Of a stretch of 64,000 nt of DNA, positions 49,983 through 59,018 are shown one piece after another. The notes under the pieces are model-generated. The model was not told the DNA's origin. It did no database searches and was given only the letters and a program-made list of their open reading frames with translations. Numbering within the stretch: the first letter of the stretch is position 1; each line of letters begins with the position of its first letter. The position numbers were made by a program, and so were the translations under genes. This DNA is from an uncultured Flavobacteriaceae bacterium (lineage in GTDB: Bacteria; Bacteroidota; Bacteroidia; Flavobacteriales; Flavobacteriaceae), in NCBI GenBank assembly GCA_947488345.1, contig CANKZQ010000001.1, positions 1,377,501 to 1,441,500 on the forward strand, written 5' to 3'.

Positions 49983-52450
49983 GTATGAAGGAGATTTTTG
50001 TAGGATTCTTTCTGCTTTTTGCGGGTTTTTTAACAGCCCAAGAAATTACAGTAATTGATAGAGAAACAGGTTTTCCTATAGCCAATGTTGCTGTGGTTAA
50101 CCAGCAGAATTCTATCAAGGTAGTTACCAATGAAAAAGGAATAGTAGACATCTCATCTTTCGCGTTGAGAGATGTGCTAACTTTTAGGCACATTAGTTAC
50201 AGCGATTATAAAGTCGTAAAACGCCTCATTTTAGGTAAGAAGATTATTTCATTACAAAATAAGACCGAGCAATTAGAAGAAGTATTTTTATCGGCTTCGA
50301 AAGGGAAAGAGTTTCGAAAAAGAATTGCAGAACAAGTAGCGGTATTTTCTATTAAAGATATTCAAAGAACGGCACCACAAACGTCTGCTGATTTATTGGC
50401 TGAAATCCCAGGAATTAAAGTGCAAAAATCACAATTTGGAGGTGGTAGTCCAGTGTTGAGAGGTATGGAAGCAAATAGAGTGCTATTGGTCGTAGATGGA
50501 GTTCGCCTGAACAATGCCATTTATCGAAAAGGGCATCTACAAAATTCGATTACGGTTTCTCCAACGCTCTTAGATAGAACAGAAGTTATTTTCGGTCCCT
50601 CTTCGGTGATTTATGGTTCTGATGCTTTGGGAGGTGTGATTCATTACTATACCCGAAAACCATCGACAAGTGAAATAACAGCTGTGAATGCGAATTTTCT
50701 GTCGAGATATAGTACTGTAAACAATGAGAGATCATTACAGGGTGGTGTAGAATTACAGTTTAAAAAATGGGCTTCTTTTACAAGCGTTTCGCACAGTGTT
50801 TTTGGAGATTTAAAAATGGGAAAAAAACGCTCTCATGGCTTCGATGATTGGGGACAAGTATTTGAATACTCAAATAATACAGACTCTTTTTTCAACGAGG
50901 ATCCCGTGACAAACAGTGATCCAAATTTGCAGCAAAATACTGGATATGAACAAACAGATATACTCCAAAAATTCTTTGTTCCACTCTCCGGAACAACAGA
51001 TTTAACCTTGAACTTACAATATGGGAAATCTACAGATATTCCAAGATTCGATCGCTTAACCGAACGTAGAGATGGAGCCCTCAGATTTGCCGAGTGGTAT
51101 TATGGTCCTCAAGAACGATTGTTGCTCTCGTCTCAAATTGAAATAAATCCTGAGAAAAGATGGTTAGATGCGGGAGTCTTAACCTTGGCTTATCAAAATA
51201 TCAAAGAGTCCAGAATCAATAGAAAATTTGGAAGTTTAGACAGAACAATTCGTGAGGAAGATGTTGATGTTTTTAGTTTGAATGGTGATTTTTCAATACC
51301 CCTTACCTCTTCGAAAGATCGAATTTTTTCATACGGTTTTGAATTATCTCATAATGATGTTAACTCAACTCCGACCGGAGAAACAATTTCAGTTAATGGA
51401 AATCAAGTAACTGGTATTTCTGGCAATTTTCCTGTGCAAGCGCGTTATGCAGATGGCGGTAGTTCATACACTAGTTCAGCGGCATACGTCAATTATAGAC
51501 AAGATATTAGTAAGAAATCAACGTTGAATACAGGAATTCGGTTTACAAATACTAATTTGAAGGCAACTTGGGTAGACCAAACATTTATTACCCTACCAAA
51601 TAGTGACATCTCTTTAAATAATTCTGCGGTTACATTAACGGCTGGTTATGTTTATAAACCGGCGAGTAGCTGGCAATTGAATGGGGTATTATCTTCAGGC
51701 TTTAGATCGCCAAATATTGATGATGTAGGAAAGGTGCGCGAAAAAGCAGGTGATGTTACTGTACCCAATGTAAATTTAAGACCAGAGTTCGCCTATAATG
51801 CTGAATTTGGAGTTCTGAAGTATTTCAATAATCGGAAATTCCATCTAGGATTGACTACCTATTATACGTTACTCGATAATTATATTATTCGTGATGCATT
51901 TTCGTTAAACGGAAGTTCGACAATTCTCTTTGATGGTGAAGAAGGTGCTATCGTTGCCAACGTAAATAAAGATCAGGCTTATATTGCTGGATGCACATTT
52001 ACCATGAGAGGAACGATCTTGAATAATTTAAAAACAAGGGGTTCTTTCACATATACCAAAGGAAAAGCCTACGATACTAAAGAACCGCTATCATCTATTC
52101 CACCTTTTTTTGCAGCTTTTGAAGTTTCTTATGAAAAACCAAATTTTGAAGCGAGTATTGATATGCGTTATAACGGAAAGAAGAAAATCACCGATTATAA
52201 TTTTAGTGAAGGAATTGATAATGTAGAACAAACACCCATTATCAATCCAAATGCTACTGAAGAAGTTGATATATATGCAGGATCCCCTTCATGGATGACC
52301 TTAAATTTCAATACGAAATATCGCCTTTCTAAAAATCTAGATGTGTTATTAGCTGTTGACAATATCTTCGATCAACACTATCGAGAGTTCGCCTCAGGAA
52401 TCAGTGCACCAGGACGTAATTTTTCGTTTTCCGTATTAGCGAATTTTTAA
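49979..52450 (+). CDS. TonB-dependent outer membrane receptor (haem/haemoglobin-receptor-like)
   Basis: An 823-residue receptor. Signal peptide (about 1-21, FLTAQ), a short carboxypeptidase-like regulatory sandwich (22-95), a plug domain (about 105-235: SADLLAEIPGIKVQKSQFGGGSPVLRGMEANRV, in two parts 138-170), and a 22-strand barrel to a terminal Phe. The plug text DGVRLNNAIYRKGHLQN fits haemoglobin/transferrin-type receptors such as HmuR. The barrel has VPNVNLRPEFAYNAEFG, the NPNL-type segment used by that group. Haem uptake is the best guess. It is coupled to recO by a 4-bp overlap, an order common in the family. Confidence 0.87.
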   Translation: MSMKEIFVGFFLLFAGFLTAQEITVIDRETGFPIANVAVVNQQNSIKVVTNEKGIVDISSFALRDVLTFRHISYSDYKVVKRLILGKKIISLQNKTEQLEEVFLSASKGKEFRKRIAEQVAVFSIKDIQRTAPQTSADLLAEIPGIKVQKSQFGGGSPVLRGMEANRVLLVVDGVRLNNAIYRKGHLQNSITVSPTLLDRTEVIFGPSSVIYGSDALGGVIHYYTRKPSTSEITAVNANFLSRYSTVNNERSLQGGVELQFKKWASFTSVSHSVFGDLKMGKKRSHGFDDWGQVFEYSNNTDSFFNEDPVTNSDPNLQQNTGYEQTDILQKFFVPLSGTTDLTLNLQYGKSTDIPRFDRLTERRDGALRFAEWYYGPQERLLLSSQIEINPEKRWLDAGVLTLAYQNIKESRINRKFGSLDRTIREEDVDVFSLNGDFSIPLTSSKDRIFSYGFELSHNDVNSTPTGETISVNGNQVTGISGNFPVQARYADGGSSYTSSAAYVNYRQDISKKSTLNTGIRFTNTNLKATWVDQTFITLPNSDISLNNSAVTLTAGYVYKPASSWQLNGVLSSGFRSPNIDDVGKVREKAGDVTVPNVNLRPEFAYNAEFGVLKYFNNRKFHLGLTTYYTLLDNYIIRDAFSLNGSSTILFDGEEGAIVANVNKDQAYIAGCTFTMRGTILNNLKTRGSFTYTKGKAYDTKEPLSSIPPFFAAFEVSYEKPNFEASIDMRYNGKKKITDYNFSEGIDNVEQTPIINPNATEEVDIYAGSPSWMTLNFNTKYRLSKNLDVLLAVDNIFDQHYREFASGISAPGRNFSFSVLANF

Positions 52451-52511
52451 CAAAGTCATTATGAGCCGGTTTTCGAATCAGAATAGGCCTACCTAACTTG
52501 TGATGTTGAGG

Positions 52512-52874
52512 TTACCTAAAAGCCGCAGCAATATTTGGTTTTTCTTTTGTTTTTCTTCTTTTCAGAGGAATCACGATACTCGCTCCAATAACACCTCCGA
52601 GTGCGCTATATCCAAAGTCTTTGTCACTTTTTACACCGCCAAACCATTTCGGGTCTACAGCCTCTTTTAAATAGCCAATCGTCACCGCTGAAGCAGCTCC
52701 GATAAGCCAAGCTTTTAATTTGTTATCAGTCTTTTTATAGACTAGGTAAGAAACACCTGCACCAATCACGGCGCCAACGACTAAATGTTCTGGATGCCCA
52801 TCATCAGAAACAATGGGCTGGGCATATGTCTGTGAATACCAGACAAATAATAAAATAACTAAGCTCTTTTTCAT
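52512..52874 (-). CDS. YfiM-like small exported protein
   Basis: A 120-residue protein with a signal peptide (1-18, QTYAQ) and then two glycine-rich helices (VVGAVIGAGVSYLVY, AWLIGAASAVTIGYLKEAVD) and SDKDFGYSALGGVIGA. This resembles YfiM/DUF2279-type lipoproteins that sit in or near the outer membrane, but without their lipobox. Function unknown. It lies 18 bp after the acyl-CoA dehydrogenase stop, in the same direction. Confidence 0.65.
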   Translation of the reverse strand: MKKSLVILLFVWYSQTYAQPIVSDDGHPEHLVVGAVIGAGVSYLVYKKTDNKLKAWLIGAASAVTIGYLKEAVDPKWFGGVKSDKDFGYSALGGVIGASIVIPLKRRKTKEKPNIAAAFR

Positions 52875-52892
52875 ACACTAAAAGTAGTGAAT

Positions 52893-54071
52893 TTATTTAA
52901 AAGCATTGAAACCCGTAATATCTAATCCAGTAATTAATAAATGAATATCATGGGTACCTTCATAGGTAATGACACTTTCTAAATTCATCGAATGTCGCAT
53001 GATACTATATTCACCAGTAATACCCATTCCGCCAAGCATTTGTCTTGCTTCTCGAGCTATATTAATAGCCATATCAACGTTATTTCTTTTCGCCATTGAT
53101 ATTTGCGCACTTGTGGCTTTTCCTTCATTTCGAAGCACACCCAAACGCCATGCTAGTAGTTGCGCTTTCGTGATTTCGGTAATCATTTCTGCCAATTTTT
53201 TTTGTTGCAATTGAAATTGACCAATAGGTTTTCCGAACTGAATACGTTCTTTGCTGTATCTCAATGCAGTATCATAACAATCCATCGCGGCACCAATAGC
53301 ACCCCAAGCAATACCATAGCGTGCTGAATCTAAGCATCCTAATGGAGCTCCTAGACCAGATTTATTGGGTAATAAGTTCTCTTTAGGTACTTTTACATTG
53401 TCGAAAATAAGTTCTCCAGTAGCTGAAGCTCTTAATGACCATTTATTATGGGTTTCGGGCGTTGTAAAGCCTTCCATACCCCGCTCTACGATTAGTCCAT
53501 GAATACGACCACTTTCATCTTTTGCCCACACCACAGCAACTTGTGCAAAAGGAGCATTAGAAATCCACATTTTAGCTCCGTTCAATAGATAATGATCACC
53601 TTTATCTTTAAAATTGGTCATCATCCCACTTGGGTTCGATCCATGATCTGGCTCTGTCAAGCCAAAACAACCCATCCACTCTCCAGATGCTAGTTTTGGT
53701 AAGTATTTTTTTCTTTGTGCCTCATTACCATATTTCCAAATAGGGTACATTACCAAAGATGATTGTACTGAAGATGTAGAACGGACACCAGAATCGCCAC
53801 GTTCTATTTCTTGCATAATAAGACCATATGAAATCTGATCTAAACCAGCACCGCCATATTCCTCAGGAATATAAGGACCAAATGCTCCAATTTCAGCTAA
53901 TCCATTAATTATTTGTGTCGGAAATTCTGCTTTTTGAGCATACTCTTCAATAATCGGAGATACTTCTCTCTTTACCCATTCTCGGGCAGCATCTCGAACT
54001 AATTTATGTTCTTCTGTTAATAAATCGTCTATCTGATAATAATCAGGAGCTTGGAACAGATCTTGACTCAT
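52893..54071 (-). CDS. gcdH: Glutaryl-CoA dehydrogenase-like acyl-CoA dehydrogenase
   Basis: A 392-residue flavin enzyme. The FAD/substrate segment FGLTEPDHGSNP and WISNAPFAQV are ACAD signatures; the catalytic base is Glu371 in TYEGTHDIH, the position used by glutaryl-CoA dehydrogenase. KWSLRASATGELIFD fits the same branch. It would convert glutaryl-CoA to crotonyl-CoA in lysine/tryptophan breakdown. I chose ATG 54071 (MSQDLFQAPDY); the longer frame from 54095 adds eight residues with a poor fit. Divergent from rnpA. Confidence 0.9.
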   Translation of the reverse strand: MSQDLFQAPDYYQIDDLLTEEHKLVRDAAREWVKREVSPIIEEYAQKAEFPTQIINGLAEIGAFGPYIPEEYGGAGLDQISYGLIMQEIERGDSGVRSTSSVQSSLVMYPIWKYGNEAQRKKYLPKLASGEWMGCFGLTEPDHGSNPSGMMTNFKDKGDHYLLNGAKMWISNAPFAQVAVVWAKDESGRIHGLIVERGMEGFTTPETHNKWSLRASATGELIFDNVKVPKENLLPNKSGLGAPLGCLDSARYGIAWGAIGAAMDCYDTALRYSKERIQFGKPIGQFQLQQKKLAEMITEITKAQLLAWRLGVLRNEGKATSAQISMAKRNNVDMAINIAREARQMLGGMGITGEYSIMRHSMNLESVITYEGTHDIHLLITGLDITGFNAFK

Positions 54072-54149
54072 TTTTAAATTTTTAAATTTTTCCAAAAATA
54101 CGAATAATAGCTTTTTATAATTCTCTTTTCCCTAAGTTATTTTATTGGC

Positions 54150-54157
54150 TACATTTG
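54150..54157 (+). promoter_or_regulatory. -7 promoter box directly before rnpA
   Basis: TACATTTG fits TAnnTTTG, only 5 nt before the rnpA ATG at 54163. No TTG lies at the usual -33 distance. Use of this box would give an almost leaderless transcript. Confidence 0.4.
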
Positions 54158-54162
54158 CTTTA

Positions 54163-54537
54163 ATGCAATTTACATTTAACAAACAAGAAAAGCTGAAAAG
54201 CAAGAAACTGATAGAACGGTTATTCACCGAAGGAAAGGCGGTATCTTCATATCCGTTAAAACTATTGTATTTGAAAGTAGAACATACAGGTGATTATAGG
54301 TTTCAAGCTGGTGTTTCTGTGTCTAAGAGAAAGTTTAAAAGTGCTGTAGATAGAAATAGAATGAAGCGATTATTAAGAGAAGCCTATCGCAGACAGAAGC
54401 ATGTAATTTATGAAAGTTGCTCAGATAAATATATTTTTATGTTTTTGTATGTAGACGAAAACGAGAAGAATTACGTTTTTATAGAAGAAAAGATGGCAAA
54501 TCTCTTACAAAAGTTCTTGAAAAAGACCCAAAAGTAA
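54163..54537 (+). CDS. rnpA: Ribonuclease P protein component
   Basis: A 124-residue RnpA, the protein cofactor of RNase P that matures tRNA 5' ends. The signature KFKSAVDRNRMKRLLREAYR (about residues 63-82) is complete and the N-terminal FNKQEKLKSKKLIERLFTEG fits. I chose the ATG at 54163; a TTG at 54145 would add six residues and run through the -7 box. rpmH is not next to it, unlike many Firmicutes and Proteobacteria. It precedes the S41 protease gene by 35 bp. Confidence 0.93.
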   Translation: MQFTFNKQEKLKSKKLIERLFTEGKAVSSYPLKLLYLKVEHTGDYRFQAGVSVSKRKFKSAVDRNRMKRLLREAYRRQKHVIYESCSDKYIFMFLYVDENEKNYVFIEEKMANLLQKFLKKTQK

Positions 54538-54572
54538 GGCAAAACATCAATTTTACGTTAAAATCAAACCCG

Positions 54573-56204
54573 ATGAATAAATTTAAAAAATCTGGCGTTC
54601 TAGTGGCACTAATTGTAGTGACATTGACGTCGGTTTCATATAAATCCAACTTTTTTGAGGTCGCTAAGCAGATCGAAATATACACGACGTTGTTTAAAGA
54701 ATTAAACATGTATTATATTGATGATACGAATCCGGCTGAATTAACCGATTCTGCGATTAATAAGATGTTACAAGGTTTAGACCCGTATACTCGTTTTTAT
54801 GACGAGCAAGGGGTAGAAAATGCGAGAATCAATGCTATGGGTGAGTATGGCGGAATAGGCGCTGTTTCTAGTTATGTTGATGACAAATTGATTATTATTG
54901 AACCTCATGAAGGATCTCCTGCTGACAAAGTTGGAATTAAGGCTGGAGACGAAATTATGAAAGTCAATGAAGTGTTGGTTAAAGATTATAAAAACAATGC
55001 TGTGTCTTCATTGTTGCAAGGTATTCCGAATACAAAAGTAACGATGCAGTTGAAGCGACAGGATGAAACTTTTGAAGTGGAATTAACGCGTGAAAAGATT
55101 GAGGTGAATCCAGTACCCTATTATACCATGATTGATGATGAATTAGGATATATTTCTTTTATAAAATTCAATCAAAAGGCTTCTTCTGAGGTGAAAAGGG
55201 CATTTGAGGACCTCAAAGATCAGGGCATGAAGAAATTAGTCTTAGATGTTAGAGGTAATCTGGGAGGTTTGGTAAATGAAGCAATTGAAATTGTTAACTT
55301 TTTTATTCCGAGAGATGAAGTTGTAGTGACCACCAAGGCAAAGGTTAAAAAATGGAGTGATACCTATAAAACGAAAAAAGAACCGATTGATTTAGAAATT
55401 CCAATTGTAGTTTTAATTGACGGCAGATCGGCGTCAGCTTCAGAGATTTTAGCAGGATCTTTGCAAGATTTAGATAGAGCGGTTATCGTTGGTGAACGAT
55501 CTTTTGGAAAGGGTCTGGTTCAACGCTACAGAAAGTTAACCTATGGCACCCAATTAAAACTAACCATATCGAAATACTATACGCCAAGCGGTAGGAGTAT
55601 ACAGGAACTAGATTATACGAACAGGGACGAAAATGGTGATGTGCCGAAATTTTCAGATAGGACTAGAAATCCCTTTAAAACAAGAAACGGAAGAACTGTG
55701 TATGATGGAGGGGGCATTGAACCCGATGTTAAGTTTAAAAAACCCGCACGAACCAAGGCAACTGAAGCCTTATTTAAATCGAAAGCTATATTTGATTTTG
55801 CCACAAAATACTATTATCAAAATCCTACAGTGAGTGCATCAAAAGAGTTTGATATTTCAAATGCAGATTATGATGCTTTTATTTCATTTCTAAAATCTGA
55901 CACTTCTTCATTTCGGACCTCAAGTGAGTTGAGTTTTGAAAAAGCAATGACCGAGGCGAGAAAAGACGCATATCAGGCTATTGAAAAACCCTACAATGAT
56001 CTATTAGAGCGCCTGAAAATGATCAAGATAGATCAACTAAATGCCAATAGAGATGAGATTAAAAGCCATTTAAAGGCAGAAATTGTTAAGAGGTATTATT
56101 ATAAAAGAGGTGAATATATCAATAAAGTGCATAATGATAAACACATTAGAGAAGCTGTTGATATCCTAAAGGATGAAAAAAAATATACCAAAATATTGAA
56201 CTAA
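54573..56204 (+). CDS. Carboxyl-terminal processing peptidase (S41)
   Basis: A 543-residue periplasmic serine protease of the CtpA/Prc family. One N-terminal hydrophobic segment (8-22) serves as signal or anchor; a PDZ domain follows (about 80-170: GEYGGIGAVSSYV, EGSPADKVGIKAGDEIMKVN); the catalytic core has SASASEI at 286-292 and Lys313 in FGKGLVQ, the Ser-Lys dyad arrangement. The C-terminal 150 residues are helical, as in Bacteroidota homologues. It lies 35 bp after rnpA. Substrates are unknown. Confidence 0.93.
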   Translation: MNKFKKSGVLVALIVVTLTSVSYKSNFFEVAKQIEIYTTLFKELNMYYIDDTNPAELTDSAINKMLQGLDPYTRFYDEQGVENARINAMGEYGGIGAVSSYVDDKLIIIEPHEGSPADKVGIKAGDEIMKVNEVLVKDYKNNAVSSLLQGIPNTKVTMQLKRQDETFEVELTREKIEVNPVPYYTMIDDELGYISFIKFNQKASSEVKRAFEDLKDQGMKKLVLDVRGNLGGLVNEAIEIVNFFIPRDEVVVTTKAKVKKWSDTYKTKKEPIDLEIPIVVLIDGRSASASEILAGSLQDLDRAVIVGERSFGKGLVQRYRKLTYGTQLKLTISKYYTPSGRSIQELDYTNRDENGDVPKFSDRTRNPFKTRNGRTVYDGGGIEPDVKFKKPARTKATEALFKSKAIFDFATKYYYQNPTVSASKEFDISNADYDAFISFLKSDTSSFRTSSELSFEKAMTEARKDAYQAIEKPYNDLLERLKMIKIDQLNANRDEIKSHLKAEIVKRYYYKRGEYINKVHNDKHIREAVDILKDEKKYTKILN

Positions 56205-56244
56205 AAGCTTTTAATATTATCCAAATTCATAATTAAAGAATTGA

Positions 56245-56252
56245 TATATTTG
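56245..56252 (+). promoter_or_regulatory. -7 promoter box for the DUF6909-like gene
   Basis: TATATTTG fits TAnnTTTG, 13 nt before the ATG at 56266; no convincing -33 element. Confidence 0.45.
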
Positions 56253-56265
56253 TTCAAATTTATTT

Positions 56266-57945
56266 ATGAATACAGTTACTAGAACAAGATCACAAGAGTC
56301 TACCAGGGCGATCGAGCGCCTATACATTACGATGCGCCACTTATTTAATAGAGGTTTTTACAAACCAGGAGGTGTTTCGGGTAAAACATTGCGAGAATCT
56401 TTATTATTGTTACGTCCTGAAATATATGGATCCATTGCTGAAGAAAGAACAGAACTAAATGGATTAATCTATGTTATAGAGCGTTTACCCGAAGGCATAG
56501 AAGAATGTCAATTCATCAATCTCACAGCCGACGAAGGCTATCAGGATTCTCATTTCACTCCTATAATTCCGGCTAAAAGAAGGCGTAATTGTTATAGAAT
56601 TGATAGAGACCAAATGAATATTGAAATTACAAGAGGTCGTTCTGAAATCTATGATATTCTTACACACCTTACTTTTTTATTCATAGAATCTCATAAAATT
56701 AAAGAACGCATTTTAATAGATGAAGATGAGAGTACCATTCGCGAATGGAATTACTTAAAAGATGTCGTTTTGAACAATAAGAAAACCACAAAAAACGAAC
56801 ACGAAGTATTGCTCACGCATGTGGCGACCATTTTAGGAAGAACGTTTGATGAGGTTCAGCGAGTTCATAAAGCATTTGCAACAACCCAAAACCCTAATAA
56901 ATTTTTTAGCCTCATCTTCTGGTTAGGCCAATTAGCTTTAAACGAGACATTAGAAAATAAAAAACGAACCATTACTTTTAGCTCAACACTTCGAGATAGT
57001 ATTGGGCATCATATTTATGGTGAAATTTGGGCCAATACCGTTAAAAAAGTGTTGGAAAAGGAAGATTTAATAAACCGTCCGATTCATATTATTAGTGCAA
57101 ATATGCATAGTGTTATGAATTCGATTTATGCACCTATATTTTTATCGAAAGAATCTAAAGACCACAAAGGATTAGCCCTTTTTGAACTATTGAGTGAAGA
57201 GAATAGCACGGCACTTCAGAAAAAAGTGAAGGAAAAAGCTTCCAACATGGGATTAATTTATATCAAAGACACTTCAGGTACCAATATCAATGTGCAGGTA
57301 ATTGATACCGCTAAAATTGATTTCAAGAAAAGTACATATACTCAGAAACATACCAAGGATAGCAGTCAAATGCCCATTATTATTGTGATGGATTATGCCT
57401 TTGGAGAGCAGGCATTTGAAACAATGGATGAGTTGTTAAAACCATTTATTTGTGACAATAATAAAGAACATTTTATGGATGTCGAATCTGTTTCTATTAT
57501 GGGAAAAGCGGGAATTTTAGAAGGAGGAAAAAGTGATGTTATGATTCCTTCTGCTCATATTTTTGAAGGTACTGCAGATAACTATCCGTTTAAAAACGAG
57601 CTGCAAAAGAATGACTTAGAAGGTTTTGGAATTGATGTTTTTGAAGGAACAATGGTAACGGTTTTAGGGACATCATTACAAAATAAGAACATTTTAGAAT
57701 TTTTTCACGATTCTACATGGCACGCTATAGGTCTTGAAATGGAAGGAGCTCACTATCAAAAAGCAATTCAATCCGCTTCTAAAATTAGAGGGAACATCTC
57801 TGAGGACGTAAAAGTAAGATATGCATATTATGCTTCTGATAACCCTTTAGAAACAGGAAGCACATTAGCCTCAGGAGGATTAGGAACGTCAGGGGTTAGA
57901 CCTACTTATGCAATTACTCAAAAAATACTAGAACAAATTTTTTAA
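56266..57945 (+). CDS. DUF6909-like protein with a nucleosidase/phosphorylase-like C-terminal domain
   Basis: A 559-residue cytosolic protein, probably the family named DUF6909 (from memory). Residues 1-260 are mainly helical with many Arg/Lys and no known motif. From about 270 the pattern is like AMP nucleosidase/MTAN/PNP folds: IIIVMDYAFGEQAFETMDELL, SIMGKAGILEGGKSDVMIPS, then GLEMEGAHYQ with Glu491-Met492-Glu493, the EME-type ribose-binding motif of that superfamily, and ASGGLGTSG near the end. The likely chemistry is cleavage of an N-glycosidic bond in a nucleoside or nucleotide, but this is inference. It lies 10 bp before the polysaccharide chain-length gene. Confidence 0.68.
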   Translation: MNTVTRTRSQESTRAIERLYITMRHLFNRGFYKPGGVSGKTLRESLLLLRPEIYGSIAEERTELNGLIYVIERLPEGIEECQFINLTADEGYQDSHFTPIIPAKRRRNCYRIDRDQMNIEITRGRSEIYDILTHLTFLFIESHKIKERILIDEDESTIREWNYLKDVVLNNKKTTKNEHEVLLTHVATILGRTFDEVQRVHKAFATTQNPNKFFSLIFWLGQLALNETLENKKRTITFSSTLRDSIGHHIYGEIWANTVKKVLEKEDLINRPIHIISANMHSVMNSIYAPIFLSKESKDHKGLALFELLSEENSTALQKKVKEKASNMGLIYIKDTSGTNINVQVIDTAKIDFKKSTYTQKHTKDSSQMPIIIVMDYAFGEQAFETMDELLKPFICDNNKEHFMDVESVSIMGKAGILEGGKSDVMIPSAHIFEGTADNYPFKNELQKNDLEGFGIDVFEGTMVTVLGTSLQNKNILEFFHDSTWHAIGLEMEGAHYQKAIQSASKIRGNISEDVKVRYAYYASDNPLETGSTLASGGLGTSGVRPTYAITQKILEQIF

Positions 57946-57955
57946 CTAGAATAAC

Positions 57956-58990
57956 ATGTCAAAAGAAAATATGTCATCTGATGAAGTAGATTTAGGAAGC
58001 TTGTTTAAAATTATCGGAAAGGGTATTCAGAATTTTTTCAAGGCTATCGGTAATTTTTTTGGCGCCCTGTATCATTACCTCATTTTGTTTTTATTATTTC
58101 TTCGAAATAATGCAATTAAATTAAGTATAGCGGCATTTGTAGGTGCTGGAGTTGGATTGTATCTCGATATCACAGAGCCCGCGGTATATAGCTCTAAAAT
58201 GACTGTGGAGCCAAATTTTAAGAGCACGCAGCAACTCTACAATAACATTGCTTTTTATCATGAATTGGTGAAACAGAAAGACACAACATTGCTTGCGCAA
58301 TCGCTAAATATTTCTAAAGAGGAAGCATCTAAGCTGAAAGGTTTTTATATACAACCGATCAAAAATGAAAATGAGAAATATGAAGCCTTTAATAAATTTG
58401 CGCAAGAATTAGATACTTCATTTGCGAAAAACATTGACATTAAGGATTTTAAAAAAGGGTTTTCTGATCTTGATTTTAAATATCATAGGATTAAAGTAAA
58501 ATCAACGAATAGTTTGATTTTTAGAAAGCTCGGAGATCCAATTATAAGTTCATTAGAAAATAATACCTATTACAAGAACTTAAAGAAGATCAATGATGAG
58601 AACTTTTTGCAAAACCAACGAGTATTAGAAAAATCATTGGCAGAAATAGATACACTTAGAATGATCTATAATGAAGTATTGATCACCGAAGCAAAAAAAA
58701 TGGAATCTGGCACGAGTATTACGCTGGCCCAAGGGGTTAAAAAGACTGAGGAAGTAGAACTTTTTAATGAAAGCTTAAAGCTCAATGAAGAATTGATAGA
58801 TAATAACAAGGAAAAAGCGGAAGCAGCTGAAATTTTAAATGTTGTTTCTACATTCGGTAATATAGGATTAAAGGAACGCACGATCCTTTCAAAATATACA
58901 TTTATTATTGGTGTTGGCGCTGCATTATTAGTGCTGCTCTTTATGATGCTTTTACAATTAAACAGCTATTTATTAAATTATAAAAAGTAA
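57956..58990 (+). CDS. Wzz-like polysaccharide chain-length protein
   Basis: A 344-residue inner membrane protein with an N-terminal membrane region (about 36-70), a periplasmic part with coiled coil (about 75-310), and a C-terminal helix (about 315-336). The two-ended topology and AVYSSKMTVEPNF after helix one match Wzz/PCP-type co-polymerases. No kinase domain is fused. It should set the length of the polymer made by the Wzy proteins downstream. It opens the wzx-wzy cluster. Confidence 0.72.
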   Translation: MSKENMSSDEVDLGSLFKIIGKGIQNFFKAIGNFFGALYHYLILFLLFLRNNAIKLSIAAFVGAGVGLYLDITEPAVYSSKMTVEPNFKSTQQLYNNIAFYHELVKQKDTTLLAQSLNISKEEASKLKGFYIQPIKNENEKYEAFNKFAQELDTSFAKNIDIKDFKKGFSDLDFKYHRIKVKSTNSLIFRKLGDPIISSLENNTYYKNLKKINDENFLQNQRVLEKSLAEIDTLRMIYNEVLITEAKKMESGTSITLAQGVKKTEEVELFNESLKLNEELIDNNKEKAEAAEILNVVSTFGNIGLKERTILSKYTFIIGVGAALLVLLFMMLLQLNSYLLNYKK

Positions 58991-59018
58991 GTTATTAATT
59001 AGCCTCTATGCCATATAC

